Below are positions 24,490 to 33,296 of a stretch of 44,747 nt of DNA, piece by piece. How positions within the stretch are numbered: position 1 is the stretch's first letter; each line of letters begins with the position of its first letter. The stretch spans positions 1-44,747 of the forward strand of contig JAFQOD010000029.1 of NCBI GenBank assembly GCA_017395685.1. The letters are read 5' to 3'. Under the pieces are notes generated by a model. It was given only the letters and a program-made list of their open reading frames with translations. It was not told the origin of the DNA and searched no databases. The translations under genes were made by a program, and so were the position numbers. The stretch comes from Clostridia bacterium. Its GTDB lineage: Bacteria > Bacillota > Clostridia > Christensenellales > Aristaeellaceae.

Positions 24490-26217
24490 ATGCAATATGC
24501 TGCCATTCTTCATCGGCCTATGAGCGAATTCGCCTTCCCTTTGGACAGAACACATTTCGTTTTTCGCCTCCGGACAGCCAAGAATGATCTGAAAAAAGTG
24601 ACCTTTTATTATGCCGACCGGGCAGACATGGCACCGGAATTAACGTTCTTTTCACTGCCAATGCCATTAATTCGCTCTGATATGCTTTATGATTGGTATG
24701 AAGTCACATTGGAGACGCAATGGCAGCGTGTTGCCTATTACTTTCTGCTCGATGATGGCGACTCTCAATGCTGCTTTGCTGGAGAATGCTTTGAAAAAGC
24801 AGAGGCTATTATTGAGCGTAGTGAATATTTTCAGTATCCTTTCAATCATAAGGCTGATCTTGCGCAAATACCAGAATGGGTAAATGAGGCCGTTGTCTAT
24901 AACATTTTCCCTGACAGTTTCGCAGATGGAAAGCGCAGAATTTCCTGCAATGGGAGAAGCGAAACTTATGGGGATTATCCTTCTGTTTCAAATTACGGCG
25001 GCACGATCAATGGAATTAGGGAAAACCTCGATTACATCAAAGATATGGGGTGCAATTGCTTATACCTTAATCCGATTTTCACAGCTGGTGCCTATCATAA
25101 ATATGATACGCTTGATTACAAGCATATTGATCCTTGTTTCGGAACAGATGATGATTTCAAAGCAATGGTGCATGAGGCACATCGTTTGGGAATTCGTGTG
25201 ATTGTGGATGGAGTTTTCAATCATATGAGTTGGTATCATTTTTCTTTCCAGGATGTTCTCAATAAGGGAAAAGCATCGCCATACTATAACTGGTTCTATG
25301 ATCTTCCTGATCCGCTGGTATTGCCGCAGGGCAACGAAGTACCGCAATACACTTGTTTTGCATATGTAGCCAATATGCCGAAGACAAATACTGCTTGTCC
25401 TTCTTTACAGGCATATTTCTGTGAAGTGGGCCAATACTGGCTGCGGGAGTTTGATGTAGATGGCTGGCGGCTGGATGTGGCAAACGAAGTTGATGATAGT
25501 TTTTTGCGGGCATTCCGAAAAGCGGTAAAAGAAATCAAGCCTGATGCCATAATTATCGGTGAAGTCTGGGAAAACTCGGAGCATTACATGACAGGTGACA
25601 TGGTAGATGGGGCTATGAACTATGATTTTCGTCGTTTTGCCACACAGTATTTTGCTGAAAACATCCTGACAGCGGCCGAATTTGATCTCAGGCTTAGCAG
25701 CTTGCTGATGCGATATAAGAAGCAAATGCTGCCCGGGCAGCTGAACTTGCTGGATGGGCATGACACACCTCGCTTCTTGTCGCTTTGCCAGGGTGACCTT
25801 AGAAAGATGGAACTGGCTATCCTTTTCCAGATGACCTTTGTTGGTATGCCATGTGTCTTCTATGGAAATGAAAAGGGAATGATGGGAAGAAAGGAAGCAG
25901 AATACCGTATGCCCATGCCCTGGGAGAACGTTTCATCTCTGACTGACATCTATCAGCAAATGATTGGTCTGCGCAAAGGGAATATGCCTTTGACACATGG
26001 CGATTTTGAAACGATAAAGGCAGAAGGCATGCTGCTTCATTATGCTCGCATTTGGCAGAATGAACGCATTGACATCGCCATGAATCCAGGTCAAACCTCA
26101 ATAAAATATGAAATCAGTGGGGAATGTCTATTGAAAAAAAGAGCTTCCTGTGGTTTACTGATGCCAGGTGGATATGTGATTACAAGGAGCGTTATCAATG
26201 GCGAACACGATTTATGA
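24490..26217 (+). CDS. Glycoside hydrolase family 13, cyclomaltodextrinase/neopullulanase-like
   Basis: A 575-residue enzyme. An N-terminal domain (to about 125) resembles the beta-sandwich of cyclomaltodextrinases. The barrel has region I DGVFNH (240-245), nucleophile Asp329 in GWRLDVANEV, acid/base Glu358 in IIGEVWE, and Asp425 in LLDGHDTPR. There is no signal peptide, so it hydrolyses imported maltodextrins or cyclodextrins in the cytoplasm. It lies five bases after MalG, and its last 20 bases overlap the LacI gene in another frame. Confidence 0.92.
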   Translation: MQYAAILHRPMSEFAFPLDRTHFVFRLRTAKNDLKKVTFYYADRADMAPELTFFSLPMPLIRSDMLYDWYEVTLETQWQRVAYYFLLDDGDSQCCFAGECFEKAEAIIERSEYFQYPFNHKADLAQIPEWVNEAVVYNIFPDSFADGKRRISCNGRSETYGDYPSVSNYGGTINGIRENLDYIKDMGCNCLYLNPIFTAGAYHKYDTLDYKHIDPCFGTDDDFKAMVHEAHRLGIRVIVDGVFNHMSWYHFSFQDVLNKGKASPYYNWFYDLPDPLVLPQGNEVPQYTCFAYVANMPKTNTACPSLQAYFCEVGQYWLREFDVDGWRLDVANEVDDSFLRAFRKAVKEIKPDAIIIGEVWENSEHYMTGDMVDGAMNYDFRRFATQYFAENILTAAEFDLRLSSLLMRYKKQMLPGQLNLLDGHDTPRFLSLCQGDLRKMELAILFQMTFVGMPCVFYGNEKGMMGRKEAEYRMPMPWENVSSLTDIYQQMIGLRKGNMPLTHGDFETIKAEGMLLHYARIWQNERIDIAMNPGQTSIKYEISGECLLKKRASCGLLMPGGYVITRSVINGEHDL

Positions 26218-27196
26218 TTTGGCTGAGGCAGCTGGTGTATCTATTGCAACGGTATCGCGCGCATTGAATAATCACTATGCCGTTTCAGAAGCAACCAAGA
26301 ATCGCATTCAGGCGTTAGCAAAGGAGATGGATTTCCATCCAAGTGCCAGAGCGCGCAGCTTTGCGAAAAAAAGATCCGGAATTGTTCTGTTCGTAACCGA
26401 TCTATACAGGAATATTGCCTTTGAGAACCCGCACATGTTTGAGATTATCACAGGAATATCCCAATACTTGGATTCCAAGAACTACTCTCTGTTGATTAAG
26501 CATATTTCTGCAAAAGATGCACCAGCAGGCATAAAGGATCTGATGAACAAGGAACAGGCAGATGCCGTGATTATTCATGCGGCAATCCTAAACCGTGCTT
26601 TGGCAGGGGTGATCAGCCACATGGCGCTGCCACATCTGATCATTGGCAAGCCTGATTTTCCAACATCCATATGCTGGATTGATGTCGATCACGAGCAAGC
26701 AGGACAAAAGGCGGCAACATATCTACTGGATAAGGGATATCGCCGGATGGTTTTCCTGATGGGCAACAAAGAGACTGACAAAATTTCTTTAGCCCGCAGG
26801 AATGGTATGCTGAGTATGTTTGAGGAAGAAGAACTGTCATTCACCACATTATATGGAGATAGCAGTTATGAGTCCGGGATTGCTCTGGCGGAAGAAGCGC
26901 TGTCTCAGAATTCATCACCTGATATCATCCTGTGTACAAATAACTATATAGCCATGGCGTGTTTACAGGTGGCGCGACAAAAAGGTCTGGATGTCCCTGA
27001 TACGGTTGCAATCATGACGTTTGATAATTATCCCTTTTCCATGCTTGTCCAGCCGCAGTTAACTGCCGTAGAGGCGGATATGTATGATATGGGGCAGGAA
27101 GCGGCACGGTTCATTCTGCGGAAAATTAAGCTGCCCGAGCTTCAAACCCAAAGCTATTGTACCATTCCAAGGATTGTTGAGCGTGCATCCACATAA
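26198..27196 (+). CDS. LacI-family regulator of the maltodextrin operon
   Basis: A 332-residue repressor. The helix-turn-helix TIYDLAEAAGVSIATVSRAL (residues 4-23) is followed by the hinge region and a sugar-binding core with DAVIIHAAIL, WIDVDHEQAGQKAATYLLDKG and the C-terminal TAVEADMYDMGQEAARFIL. It overlaps the GH13 gene by 20 bases and is co-transcribed with its targets, so it probably senses malto-oligosaccharides and feeds back on GTAAACGCTTAC at 20952. Confidence 0.92.
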   Translation: MANTIYDLAEAAGVSIATVSRALNNHYAVSEATKNRIQALAKEMDFHPSARARSFAKKRSGIVLFVTDLYRNIAFENPHMFEIITGISQYLDSKNYSLLIKHISAKDAPAGIKDLMNKEQADAVIIHAAILNRALAGVISHMALPHLIIGKPDFPTSICWIDVDHEQAGQKAATYLLDKGYRRMVFLMGNKETDKISLARRNGMLSMFEEEELSFTTLYGDSSYESGIALAEEALSQNSSPDIILCTNNYIAMACLQVARQKGLDVPDTVAIMTFDNYPFSMLVQPQLTAVEADMYDMGQEAARFILRKIKLPELQTQSYCTIPRIVERAST

Positions 27197-27224
27197 AGTT
27201 AAAAGCTGAAGATACTTAAAGGAT

Positions 27225-27410
27225 ATGGAGGTGAAAAAATGCTTGTTTATTTTATGCTCTCTGAAAAAAATGGCGATATATATCAGTATCGTGGCTGATT
27301 TACTGGGTCATGCCGATACCAGGATGATTGAAACAACCTATGCCCGCACTCGTCACGAAGGTATTATGAAGCAGCGCAACGAAATAGAGGCATTGAATGC
27401 TTTTCTGTAA
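27225..27410 (+). pseudogene. C-terminal tail of a tyrosine recombinase (integrase)
   Basis: Only about 45 residues resemble the family: VADLLGHADTRMIETTYART is the classic end of phage and ICE integrases, with the LGH histidine box and the catalytic tyrosine in TTYAR. All upstream catalytic arginines are missing. It lies 180 bases before two direct copies of a tRNA 3' end, the usual target of such integrases, so it is probably what remains of an excised or collapsed element. Confidence 0.7.
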
Positions 27411-27562
27411 AGGAAATGCACCGCCCATTGCACCGGGGATTTTGCCGCAAGCCCTTGTATTTCCTTGCTTTTCCCTGTCAAAGAAACCCGGCGTTTTGCA
27501 CTTGGAATTGCACTTTTCTGTATTTTTGCTCTGAGTTCATAAACTAATCCAAACCAAAAACG

Positions 27563-27591
27563 AAAAAAGCCTTGAAAAATCAAGACTTTTT
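27563..27591 (-). terminator. Terminator after tRNA-end copy 1
   Basis: On the minus strand CTTGA / TCAAG stem followed by GGCTTTTTTCG, directly after the CCA of the first tRNA-end copy. Confidence 0.55.
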
Positions 27592-27623
27592 CACTGGTGG
27601 GATTAGTAGGACTCGAACCTATG
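27588..27623. repeat. 36-bp direct repeat containing a tRNA 3' end, copy 1
   Basis: Identical over 36 bases to 27801-27836. On the minus strand it reads CATAGGTTCGAGTCCTACTA then ATCCCACCAGTGAAAA: the T arm, acceptor 3' strand and CCA of a tRNA, and a few bases beyond. The remaining tRNA body is absent. It is interpreted as an attachment-site half left by integration into a tRNA gene. Confidence 0.75.
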
Positions 27624-27778
27624 TCTACAATTCGCAATAGGGTTCTATCTTCGCTGCCGCTCGCTATAACCCTTTGCTCATTGGGCCTTCGCCTCACTTT
27701 ATCACCCACGGGGTGCGCTCGGCTGCGGCCCCCCCACGATCGTGGGGACCACGGTTCAGCGTCCCATAAACCGCACAA

Positions 27779-27803
27779 AAAAACCACCCACAAGGGGTGG
27801 TTT
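27779..27803 (-). terminator. Terminator after tRNA-end copy 2
   Basis: On the minus strand AACCACC / GGTGGTT stem with loop CCTTGT, followed by TTTTTTT, directly after the second CCA end. Confidence 0.7.
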
Positions 27804-27836
27804 TCACTGGTGGGATTAGTAGGACTCGAACCTATG
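27801..27836. repeat. 36-bp direct repeat containing a tRNA 3' end, copy 2
   Basis: Perfect second copy of 27588-27623, same orientation, 213 bases on. The 177 bases between the copies hold no recognisable gene. Confidence 0.75.
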
Positions 27837-27856
27837 ACCCCCACGATGTCAACGGA
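27808..27856 (-). pseudogene. tRNA 3' half, possibly tRNA-Val(GAC)
   Basis: On the minus strand the second copy extends into an anticodon arm. Loop TTGACAT (anticodon GAC if spacing is canonical) precedes stem CGTGG, variable GGGTC, T arm ATAGGTTCGAGTCCTAC and acceptor TAATCCCACCA. The 5' half is missing: no GGGATTA acceptor strand is found nearby and the anticodon stem pairs poorly. It is therefore a truncated, presumably non-functional tRNA. Confidence 0.5.
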
Positions 27857-27962
27857 ATCCGGGAAAGAGGATTTCCTTTACACTTGAAGCCTGTTTCTTC
27901 GCATTTCAAGGTGCAATAAATTAAATTCAAATGAATAAGAATGCAATGGCTCTTTCCTTTTT

Positions 27963-28088
27963 GCTGTCGATGAAGAAGAACAATTCCGTGTGCAGTTTAA
28001 ACCGTCTCTGAAACTCGTAAAGGATATTACAAGAGTTTAAAAAAACATTGAGGAAGTATTTGAATTCATTGAAAATGAGAAAGAGTAA
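27963..28088 (+). pseudogene. Short decayed coding remnant
   Basis: One frame reads EEEQFRVQFKPSLKLVKDIT, a TAA stop, then KNIEEVFEFIENEKE and a final stop. The composition is protein-like and acidic-helical but no start or family is visible. The rest of 27857-28166 shows nothing recognisable. Confidence 0.3.
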
Positions 28089-28166
28089 TGTGTGGTACGA
28101 GAAAATGATCTACCTGCAAATGGTATATTTTCTGATTCAGACGATAGTGTGAGAAAAAATTAGTTT

Positions 28167-28217
28167 TAGGTGTCATAGTATCAATACTTTTTGTGGAAAG
28201 AGTAAATATAATTTACA
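28167..28217. repeat. IS-end-like repeat, copy 2
   Basis: TAGGTGTCATAGTATCAATA then CTTTTTGTGGAAAGAGTAAA, resembling 19911-19960. It adjoins the truncated IS3 transposase and is likely one terminus of that element. Confidence 0.5.
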
Positions 28218-28686
28218 CTGGCGAAAAATATGTGGAAGTATGTTTTGCTGCAAAAGAGATTGCCGCAGAACTTCAAAAGGCTGGCGTAAGGGACTTTGAT
28301 GTCTGTCACCCAGAACTGATTGGGCCGCACCTGATCAAAGCGGCGATTCAGCAGATTGGGATACTTGTGAACAGCCTGCTGGTAACGGGTATATGCCCAG
28401 CGGCGGCGAATCACCGACAGCAGGTTCAGTTTGCGCATCACTCGCAGAATCGCCTTGCGATTCACATGCTTCTTCTTCCGGCACCAGAACCAGCTTTGCA
28501 CCCGCAGGATTCCATAGGTCTGCTTGCTGTGCTGCTGACACTCTACGATCAGATCAACCAGCCACTGATCCTTCGCTTCCTTTCCCTGCCTTTTCCGCCA
28601 TGCGTAATACCCGCTGCGGGATACTTCAAACACCTTACACATCGCTTCAACACTGTACTTCCCACGGAATCGTTCAATGACCCGAT
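28181..28686 (-). pseudogene. IS3-family transposase OrfB, truncated at both ends
   Basis: The frame reads IERFRGKYSVEAMCKVFEVS then RSGYYAWRKRQG, the HTH_21 start of IS3/IS150 OrfB, and continues through RKAILRVMRKLNLLSVIRRR to RPNQFWVTDIK, which includes the first catalytic aspartate of the DDE domain. After that the family likeness stops, so about the last 170 residues with the second D and E are gone. The upstream side is cut at 28686 by the IS30 remnant, removing OrfA. It cannot encode active transposase. Confidence 0.8.
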
Positions 28687-29165
28687 CTTGAATTTACAAT
28701 GTAAGTGCACCAATGAAAAGAAAAAGTGATTCAAAGAGAAAACTCCTTTAGAATAGTGTTTGCGGACAACTAGGAAAGGAGTAAGTCAATGAGCTACTAC
28801 GAACATCTTAGCATAAAAGAGCGGGCAAGTATACCGAATCATTTAATAACGGGGATAGGGAGTCGAGAGATCAGCCGCGTGCTGGAATGAAACGCTGGCA
28901 CGATCGGCAGGGAAATGAAGAGGAATAGCGGAAAGGATGAATACTGGCCAACACAGCAGAAAAGAAGTATAGGAAGCGGAGAAAGAAATGTTGTCGTATC
29001 ATCCATGAATATTGCCCCAAGTCTATTGATCTGGAATCCTTTGATCCCGCGTTCTTCCATATCCTTATCAACAAGATTAATTTTCGCCCGCGCAAATGCC
29101 TCGGCTGGAGATCTCCTTTTGAGGTTTTCTTCAATCTGCTGTTGCACTTGACTTGACAATTCAAG
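28687..29165 (+). mobile_element. Collapsed IS30-family element with terminal inverted repeats
   Basis: The left end CTTGAATTTACAATGTAAGT (28687 on) and the right end TTGCACTTGACTTGACAATT (29142 on) are imperfect inverted repeats of each other. Between them lies only a deleted transposase gene. The element interrupts the IS3 OrfB region, so it arrived later. Confidence 0.7.
28789..29156 (+). pseudogene. IS30-family transposase remnant, internally deleted
   Basis: It starts MSYYEHLSIKERASI with REISRVLE, the N-terminal helix-turn-helix of IS30. A TGA then interrupts before NAGTIGREMKRNS. After one frameshift it reads TAEKKYRKRRKKCCR and runs in one frame directly into the C-terminal INFRPRKCLGWRSPFEVFFN and LLLHLT, the family's last helix. 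The whole DDE core is deleted. AGGAAAGGAG precedes the ATG. Confidence 0.75.
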
Positions 29166-29172
29166 ATAGAAA

Positions 29173-29196
29173 AACCTCCCACAAGGGGAGGTTCAG
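29173..29196 (-). terminator. Terminator after the GH172 gene
   Basis: On the minus strand AACCTCCC / GGGAGGTT stem followed by TTTTTC, about 85 bases past the GH172 stop. Confidence 0.65.
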
Positions 29197-29216
29197 ATCG
29201 TTAACAAAGTGGTCTG

Positions 29217-29257
29217 ACGCGGGAATGAAGCCTTGGGTTTCATTCCTGCGTTTTTTA
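29217..29257 (+). terminator. Plus-strand terminator at the island edge
   Basis: CGCGGGAATGAA pairs with TTTCATTCCTGCG, followed by TTTTTT (29251-29256). It would stop read-through from the IS remnants into the antisense of GH172. Confidence 0.75.
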
Positions 29258-29279
29258 TACAAGTTTTTACATATTAATT

Positions 29280-30386
29280 TCATAATATTTCCAGATCATC
29301 ATCTCCCGGAAATGCAGGAAACGGCGCAGTAGGCAGCGTTTGATACCAGTATGCGGTTGAGCAAATATCATGCTGCCCATGATGATAGCGACCATCGGAT
29401 CGCCAGCCCAACGATTGAACCGTGACCCGAATATCCTTTTCAAAATAAATGGGATCAGGAATATGCCAGCGATACATCCCGAAGCGGGGCTGTAAATGAT
29501 AAAGTTGATCGCCGGGGTAATATTCGTGCATTCCTGCATACAGACCGGAATAGGTCTGATATTTGCCTTCCACTTCCCAATCATACGAACCTAGAAAATA
29601 ATCCTCCGTTCCTGTTCCACAGATTGTAGGGAACTCCCCATCCCCATCCAGAAAAAACTTCACTTCCCCCTCGCCCCACCATAGATTAGGGGTATTGATT
29701 CCCCAGCCCATGGAGGTGCCCACATAATGTCCTCTCCCACATATGCCATCCAGGATGACATATACCTCCATGGCTGGCAAAGGCTTTTTTATGCGGAATT
29801 GTGCATGAAAATATGCACAATTATCCGGCACCTGATCCAGTAGATAGTCTATCTGGTAATATACAGGGATTTCTGCTAATTTGTTTCTATTCTCCAATGT
29901 GATTCTACAGTGTTTCCGAAACGGCATTTTCCAGAAACAGTTGAAGCCTCTGTAGGGCGCAACCTGAATCGGCACAGAATTGAGGGGAAAATAAGGCCCA
30001 GGGGGAGTACCTGTCGGCGAAGGGTTAAACCAGTGCTTGGCAAAAAAATCTCCCAGCGGGCATTCTACAGAAGGCTGCTCTTGCTCGTCCCAATAAATGC
30101 GAAGCACAGCGTCTCTTCCTGCGGGCCCTGCAATCCAAATATGGGTTATTACACCAGGTCCTTCAATGTCCGCCAGCGTTATGGTCTCACCAGGCGCTGC
30201 CTTCACTGCAGGGCTTATCTTCCAACCCTGTCCCAGTTCCCGGGCTGCATTCGCCCCAAATCCCTTTGTGGCCATGCCCCCTTTTCCCTTTTCTCCGGTA
30301 AAATTCTCTGCAGTAATGGAGCGTGAACGGGCATTGGATAAACGGCTCAGCCCCTCCAAGCCCAAATCATGATATGAAAGGTTCAT
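29280..30386 (-). CDS. GH172 (DUF2961) glycoside hydrolase, cytoplasmic
   Basis: A 368-residue DUF2961 protein. The family landmarks are the N-terminal RSITAENFTGEKGKGG, the jelly-roll strand GPGVITHIWI (about 76-85), VECPLGDFF (107-115), WWGEGEVKFF (236-245) and GTGTEDYF (257-264). Glu239 or Glu241 and Glu261 in the last two motifs are the likely catalytic pair. GH172 is known for exo-D-arabinofuranosidases acting on D-arabinan and for difructose dianhydride/alpha-D-fructofuranosidase enzymes. No signal peptide is present, so it should trim imported oligosaccharides. It is divergent from the catabolic operon at 30771 across a shared regulatory region; AAGGAGGAA precedes the ATG. Confidence 0.88.
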   Translation of the reverse strand: MNLSYHDLGLEGLSRLSNARSRSITAENFTGEKGKGGMATKGFGANAARELGQGWKISPAVKAAPGETITLADIEGPGVITHIWIAGPAGRDAVLRIYWDEQEQPSVECPLGDFFAKHWFNPSPTGTPPGPYFPLNSVPIQVAPYRGFNCFWKMPFRKHCRITLENRNKLAEIPVYYQIDYLLDQVPDNCAYFHAQFRIKKPLPAMEVYVILDGICGRGHYVGTSMGWGINTPNLWWGEGEVKFFLDGDGEFPTICGTGTEDYFLGSYDWEVEGKYQTYSGLYAGMHEYYPGDQLYHLQPRFGMYRWHIPDPIYFEKDIRVTVQSLGWRSDGRYHHGQHDICSTAYWYQTLPTAPFPAFPGDDDLEIL

Positions 30387-30416
30387 GCGATTCCTCCTTG
30401 CCTTTTACATTGCTTT

Positions 30417-30546
30417 ACGTATCGTTTCATCTTTCTGTTTCGTGCGCATTTCGTTGCATTTCTGTCGTTCTTTTCTTTCGAGAGTATTATATCGTATATT
30501 TTCCCTTTGCGTCAATAGGGGAAATCAATTATATTCGAAACGTTTC
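30417..30546 (-). promoter_or_regulatory. Promoter of GH172 with two candidate operators
   Basis: On the minus strand TTGACG (30515-30510), 18-base spacer, TATAAT (30491-30486). A downstream ACGTATCGT (30417-30425), an ACG-N3-CGT match to the locus motif, lies in the leader, and an upstream palindrome GAAACGTTTC (30537-30546) lies before the -35 box. The operators are weaker matches than the other four. Confidence 0.5.
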
Positions 30547-30661
30547 TTACTGTAGTGCTTAGTTTTTCTATATTCTGTGCCAATTCCGCCGGTTTTTGAA
30601 CTTTTCTGACGAACATAAGAAATTAATTTTTATTTTTTTAGAAAAATCATGGTTATTTCTA

Positions 30662-30714
30662 TTGATATTTATCCCATTATATGCTATTCTAGTTGAGACA
30701 AAACGTTTCGTCTT
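30662..30714 (+). promoter_or_regulatory. Promoter and LacI operator of the catabolic operon
   Basis: TTGATA (30662-30667), 17-base spacer, TATTCT (30685-30690), then AAACGTTTCGTCTTT with the core ACGTTTCGT at 30703-30711. The core is centred 17 bases after the -10 box, a position suited to repression by blocking initiation. Confidence 0.65.
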
Positions 30715-30770
30715 TCAAATCGGTATTCTGGAAGCCAACAGAACGGATCATTAAAAAGGAGGTATATGAA

Positions 30771-31940
30771 ATGGGTCAGTTTTCATTTAATCTACCCGTA
30801 AAGATTCATTTCGGCACTGGTAAAGCATCTGAAATCGGTAAGATCGTTGCCAAATATGGCAAAACCGCCATGATGGTCACCCGGCCCTGGACGGGCGTTC
30901 AGAAGGCAGCCTTTGAACGGGTGCGCGCCCTGGTGGAGGCCGAAGGCGTGAAGGTGATCGTATTTGACAAGGTCACCCCTAACCCCACCACCTATGCCAT
31001 CAACGAAGGCACCCTCATCGCCAAAGGCGAAAATGTGGATGTGCTTCTGGGAGTAGGCGGCGGCAGCAGCATTGACGCCGCCAAAGCCATCGCCGTAGCT
31101 GCTACCCATCCCGGCCCCGCCTGGGATTATGTATACACCAGCAGCAAGACTGCCGATCCCGCCATTACCCTGCCCATCATTGCCGTTACCACCACCAGCG
31201 GCACTGGATCTCATGTGACCAAATATTCCGTATTTTCCAATCCTGATGTGAAGGTGAAATCCACCATCGTCAACGAGGCAGTATTCCCTAAGGAATCCAT
31301 CGTGGATCCCGAGCTGTGCACCACCATGCCCGCTTTCGTTACCGGCACCACCGGCTTTGACGCCTTTGCTCATGCCTTCGAAAGCTACACCAATATCAAC
31401 GCCAATCCCTTCATCGATTCCATCGCCCTGCAGGCCATTCAATTGATCGTGGAAAATCTGGAAAAGGCCGTCAAGGATCCGGAAAATGTGGAGGTTCGCG
31501 AAAAGATGTGCTATGCCGATACCCTGGCCGGCATCAGCATCGCCAATGTGGGCACCACCCTGCCCCACTCCATGGGCCAGCCCATCAGCGGCAAATGTCC
31601 CTGGGTATCCCACGGCCAGAGCCTGACGCTGGTCTATCCCGAATTCATCCGCCTCACCCAGGCCTCCTGCCAGCAGAAATTTGCCGTCGTGGCCCGGATG
31701 ATGGATCCCGCCCTGAAGGATAAATCCGACGCCGAGGCCGCCGCTCAGCTCAACGGTCTGATCATTGACTGGCAGAAGCGCCTTGGAATCTATACCTCCC
31801 TGGAGGAAATGAAGGTGCCCATGGAGGAAATCGAGGGCCTCACCGCCGACGCCATGGCCTGCCCCGATACCTATGTGAATCCCGCCGTTCCCACTGCCGA
31901 GCAGGTAAGGGAAATGTTCATGAATATGTGGAGCAAATAA
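30771..31940 (+). CDS. Iron-containing alcohol dehydrogenase
   Basis: A 389-residue group III dehydrogenase. GGGSSID (96-102) binds the dinucleotide. The metal ligands are Asp197 and His201 in FDAFAHAFESY, His266 in LPHSMGQP and His281 in VSHGQS. The FucO/1,3-propanediol dehydrogenase family reduces small aldehydes such as lactaldehyde or glycolaldehyde. ATG 30771 has AAAAAGGAGGT eight bases upstream. As the first gene of an operon with an aldolase and an isomerase, it most likely disposes of the aldehyde released by the aldolase, as FucO does in fucose and D-arabinose breakdown; that role is inferred. Confidence 0.9.
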   Translation: MGQFSFNLPVKIHFGTGKASEIGKIVAKYGKTAMMVTRPWTGVQKAAFERVRALVEAEGVKVIVFDKVTPNPTTYAINEGTLIAKGENVDVLLGVGGGSSIDAAKAIAVAATHPGPAWDYVYTSSKTADPAITLPIIAVTTTSGTGSHVTKYSVFSNPDVKVKSTIVNEAVFPKESIVDPELCTTMPAFVTGTTGFDAFAHAFESYTNINANPFIDSIALQAIQLIVENLEKAVKDPENVEVREKMCYADTLAGISIANVGTTLPHSMGQPISGKCPWVSHGQSLTLVYPEFIRLTQASCQQKFAVVARMMDPALKDKSDAEAAAQLNGLIIDWQKRLGIYTSLEEMKVPMEEIEGLTADAMACPDTYVNPAVPTAEQVREMFMNMWSK

Positions 31941-31971
31941 TCATTCATATGCAAAATTGAAGGAGGAGACT

Positions 31972-32661
31972 ATGATGTTGACCCGTGAAGAATTTGCCAA
32001 GATGCAGGATCATTCCATTCTGGAGCCCTATCAGGTATTGGAAGATATCGATAAAATGATCGGCCAGACCATCGAATACGGTTTTAATGCCACCTATGTG
32101 GAGCCCTGCCACGTAAAGCATGCCCGCGAACTGAGCGGCGACAAAGCCAAGGTAGGCACCGTAATCGGATTCCCCTTCGGCACCAACACCACCGAAATCA
32201 AGATCGCAGAAGGCCTGCAGTGCATCCGCGACGGCGCCGACGCCCTGGATCTGGTGATCAACTATTCCATGCTCAAATCCGGCAAGGATGAGTATGTGAA
32301 GAATGAAGTGAATGAATTCGTCAAGGCCATGAAGGCCGAAAACCCCGAAGTGGTGATCAAGGTGATCATCGAATGCTGCTATCTGACCCATGACGAAAAG
32401 GTGCGCGCCATCGTGATCGTCCGTGACAGCGGCGCCGATTTCATCAAGACCTCCACCGGCACCGGCTCCGGCGGCTGCCGCATCGGCGATATCCGCCTGA
32501 TGAAGCGCCTGTGCGGCGAAAAGTGCCAGATCAAGGCTGCCGCCCAGATCACCAATATCGAAGATGCTCTGGCCGTTATCGAAGAAGGCGCTACCCTGAT
32601 CGGCGAAAATACCGCTGTTAAGCTGCTGGCCGATTGGGATAAGGAACGCTGGACCCGCTGA
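31972..32661 (+). CDS. DeoC-family aldolase, divergent
   Basis: A 229-residue class I aldolase of the deoxyribose-phosphate aldolase family. Schiff-base Lys159 is in FIKTSTG, the partner Lys188 is in IKAAAQ, and Asp93 is in ALDLVIN. The phosphate-binding end differs from classical DeoC: the usual GGIRT is AQITN and the usual G(T/S)S is GEN. That suggests a changed substrate or phosphate position. AAGGAGGAG precedes the double ATG. It sits 31 bases after the dehydrogenase and abuts the isomerase-like gene. It may cleave a ketopentose or its phosphate to a small aldehyde plus a triose. Confidence 0.88.
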   Translation: MMLTREEFAKMQDHSILEPYQVLEDIDKMIGQTIEYGFNATYVEPCHVKHARELSGDKAKVGTVIGFPFGTNTTEIKIAEGLQCIRDGADALDLVINYSMLKSGKDEYVKNEVNEFVKAMKAENPEVVIKVIIECCYLTHDEKVRAIVIVRDSGADFIKTSTGTGSGGCRIGDIRLMKRLCGEKCQIKAAAQITNIEDALAVIEEGATLIGENTAVKLLADWDKERWTR

Positions 32662-33213
<552 letters not shown>

Positions 33214-33243
33214 TAAATACCCTGTATTCGAATATACGCAAAC

Positions 33244-33271
33244 GCCCCGCGCTTTCCTGCGCGGGGCTTCT
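33244..33271 (+). terminator. Terminator of the catabolic operon
   Basis: GCCCCGCGC / GCGCGGGGC stem (33244-33267) followed by TTCTTC, 30 bases after the isomerase-like stop and ahead of the convergent LacI gene. Confidence 0.75.
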
Positions 33272-33296
33272 TCAATACATTTCTTACATCAAATCT

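Noticed and set aside
27353-27844. A minus-strand frame with repeated SSPTNPTSE segments
   Set aside because: The repeated peptide is a chance translation of the two tRNA 3' ends (GAGTCCTACTAATCCCACCA), not a protein.
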